A stretch of 5,408 bases of DNA, taken from XYB2-FULL-45-11 sp964355525 (GTDB taxonomy: Bacteria; Patescibacteriota; Patescibacteriia; UBA9934; GWF2-40-263). The position numbers and the translations under genes are program-made. The stretch is from NCBI GenBank assembly GCA_964355525.1, contig CAYHDY010000058.1, positions 1 to 5,408 on the forward strand. The letters are read 5' to 3'. Below the pieces are notes generated by a model. The model saw only the letters and a program-made list of their open reading frames with translations. It was not told the origin of the DNA and made no database searches. Position 1 is the first letter of the stretch; every line of letters begins with the position of its first letter. Positions 4,572-5,408 of the stretch are shown piece by piece.

Positions 4572-5408
4572 TTATTTTTTTAGAAACAATTTCGTTGATC
4601 GTTTTTCAATCAGTTGATCGCGAATTAATCGACGCACCATTGCCTCAATCCATTCCATGTCCGCAATCGGATCAAATGTTTTGTCGATGGCGTTTCCGAT
4701 TGCGTGCGGATCAATTCCGCGTTTCGATTCGCGAATGAGTTTGAGGATTCGGCCGCGGTAGATACGATCCGGATGCGGTTTCTCGTTGTGTTTCGATTCA
4801 ATTGATTTCTTTACCATTTGTTTTGGAATCACAACTCGACCTGAAAGAAATTTTTTTGCGGAAGGACAAACTATTTGCAACGGACACATCGAACACGTCG
4901 GAACTTTTGTGCAGGTCGATGTTGCGAGATCAAAGATTGCTTGCGGAACATCGAAATAATTTCCGCGGCGTGGGAGAAATGTTTCCATCTTTTTCTGAAT
5001 CGATTCGTCATCGCTTGGTTGTGGAAATGGTTTGCCGAGTAATAATCGACCAAGAACGCGACGAATGTTTGTATCAATCGGCATGACGCGTTCGTGTTTC
5101 GAAAATGCACTGATCGCCGCGGCTGTGTATGGTCCGATGCCTTTGATTGCCAGCCATTCGTTGAGATTCATGGGGACTCCATGCTCGACAACCGATCGTG
5201 CCGCATCTCGCAACATGAGCGCGCGACGATTGTACCCAAGCCCCGCCCACGCACGAACAACGTCTTCATTCGTTGCGCGTGCGAGTGGATTCCAATTCGG
5301 AAATTGTTTTAACCACGCCGCATAAAAAATCTTCACGCGTTCGACTTGCGTTTGTTGCAACATGATTTCACTCACAAGAATGTGGTACGGGTCGCGCGTC
5401 TTTCGCCA
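4572..5408 (-). CDS. mutY: A/G-specific adenine glycosylase MutY (N-terminus outside window)
   Basis: Removes adenine mispaired with 8-oxoguanine during base excision repair. The frame runs from the right edge to TAA at 4574-4572, 278 residues; the GTG at 5375 is internal, because WRKTRDPYHILV precedes it in frame. Visible residues are numbered from the edge. The catalytic Glu is E14 in VSEIMLQQTQV. GLGYNRRA is at 56-63. The helix-hairpin-helix GIGPYTAAAI (90-99) has Tyr where lyase-active EndoIII has Lys. The catalytic Asp is D112 in IDTNIRRV. The iron-sulfur cysteines are C166, C172, C175 and C181. About 20 N-terminal residues are missing. The last 65 residues (IYRGRILKLIRES to LFLKK) resemble a small winged helix, and the NUDIX-like 8-oxoG domain of E. 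coli-type MutY is absent, as in short MutY forms. The first cysteine spacing is X5 instead of X6. The gene faces the terminator of the structured RNA 22 bases away. Confidence 0.95.
   Translation of the reverse strand, partial: WRKTRDPYHILVSEIMLQQTQVERVKIFYAAWLKQFPNWNPLARATNEDVVRAWAGLGYNRRALMLRDAARSVVEHGVPMNLNEWLAIKGIGPYTAAAISAFSKHERVMPIDTNIRRVLGRLLLGKPFPQPSDDESIQKKMETFLPRRGNYFDVPQAIFDLATSTCTKVPTCSMCPLQIVCPSAKKFLSGRVVIPKQMVKKSIESKHNEKPHPDRIYRGRILKLIRESKRGIDPHAIGNAIDKTFDPIADMEWIEAMVRRLIRDQLIEKRSTKLFLKK

Overview
The window looks like a piece of a draft bacterial chromosome, probably assembled from short reads or a metagenome, because it contains a placeholder run of exactly 100 Ns. The gene content is housekeeping: DNA primase, primary sigma factor and a MutY-type repair glycosylase. 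All four visible genes end in TAA, and no convincing Shine-Dalgarno sequence precedes dnaG or rpoD. The short MutY with a winged-helix-like tail instead of a NUDIX-like domain, and the lysine/valine-rich low-complexity insertions, would fit a Patescibacteria/CPR-like or other deep-branching lineage. That placement is inference; I cannot fix the taxon. Standard-code reading frames are open throughout, so nothing suggests UGA recoding.

Layout. Positions 1-302 (+) hold the 3' part of a SAM-dependent methyltransferase, closed by a strong terminator at 312-343. Next come dnaG (373-2157, +) and rpoD (2231-3589, +), a short version of the macromolecular synthesis operon without rpsU. They are separated by 73 bases containing a perfect 22-bp palindrome. 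rpoD ends at a hairpin terminator (3600-3634) that has a T-rich tract on both strands. At the right edge mutY (4572-5408, -) runs leftwards, with its first roughly 20 codons beyond the window.

The roughly 980 bases between rpoD and mutY contain no believable protein gene but much RNA-like structure. Two back-to-back promoter-like elements lie at 3874-3916. Rightward of them is a candidate structured RNA (about 3920-4549) full of perfect stems and ending in a canonical intrinsic terminator. It carries a module present twice, with a compensatory C-G to T-A change in the hairpin. Leftward is a second candidate (about 3868-3600, - strand) that would share rpoD's bidirectional terminator. I do not recognise the family of either; tmRNA, RNase P RNA, SRP RNA and tRNA signatures were looked for and not found.

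The N gap (4026-4125) interrupts the rightward RNA. It is bracketed by the same 55-base sequence on both sides, exactly abutting the gap, which is best explained as an unmerged contig overlap. Merging the copies gives an RNA of about 475 nt whose helices close properly across the join. The undescribed RNA locus is the part of the window most worth following up.
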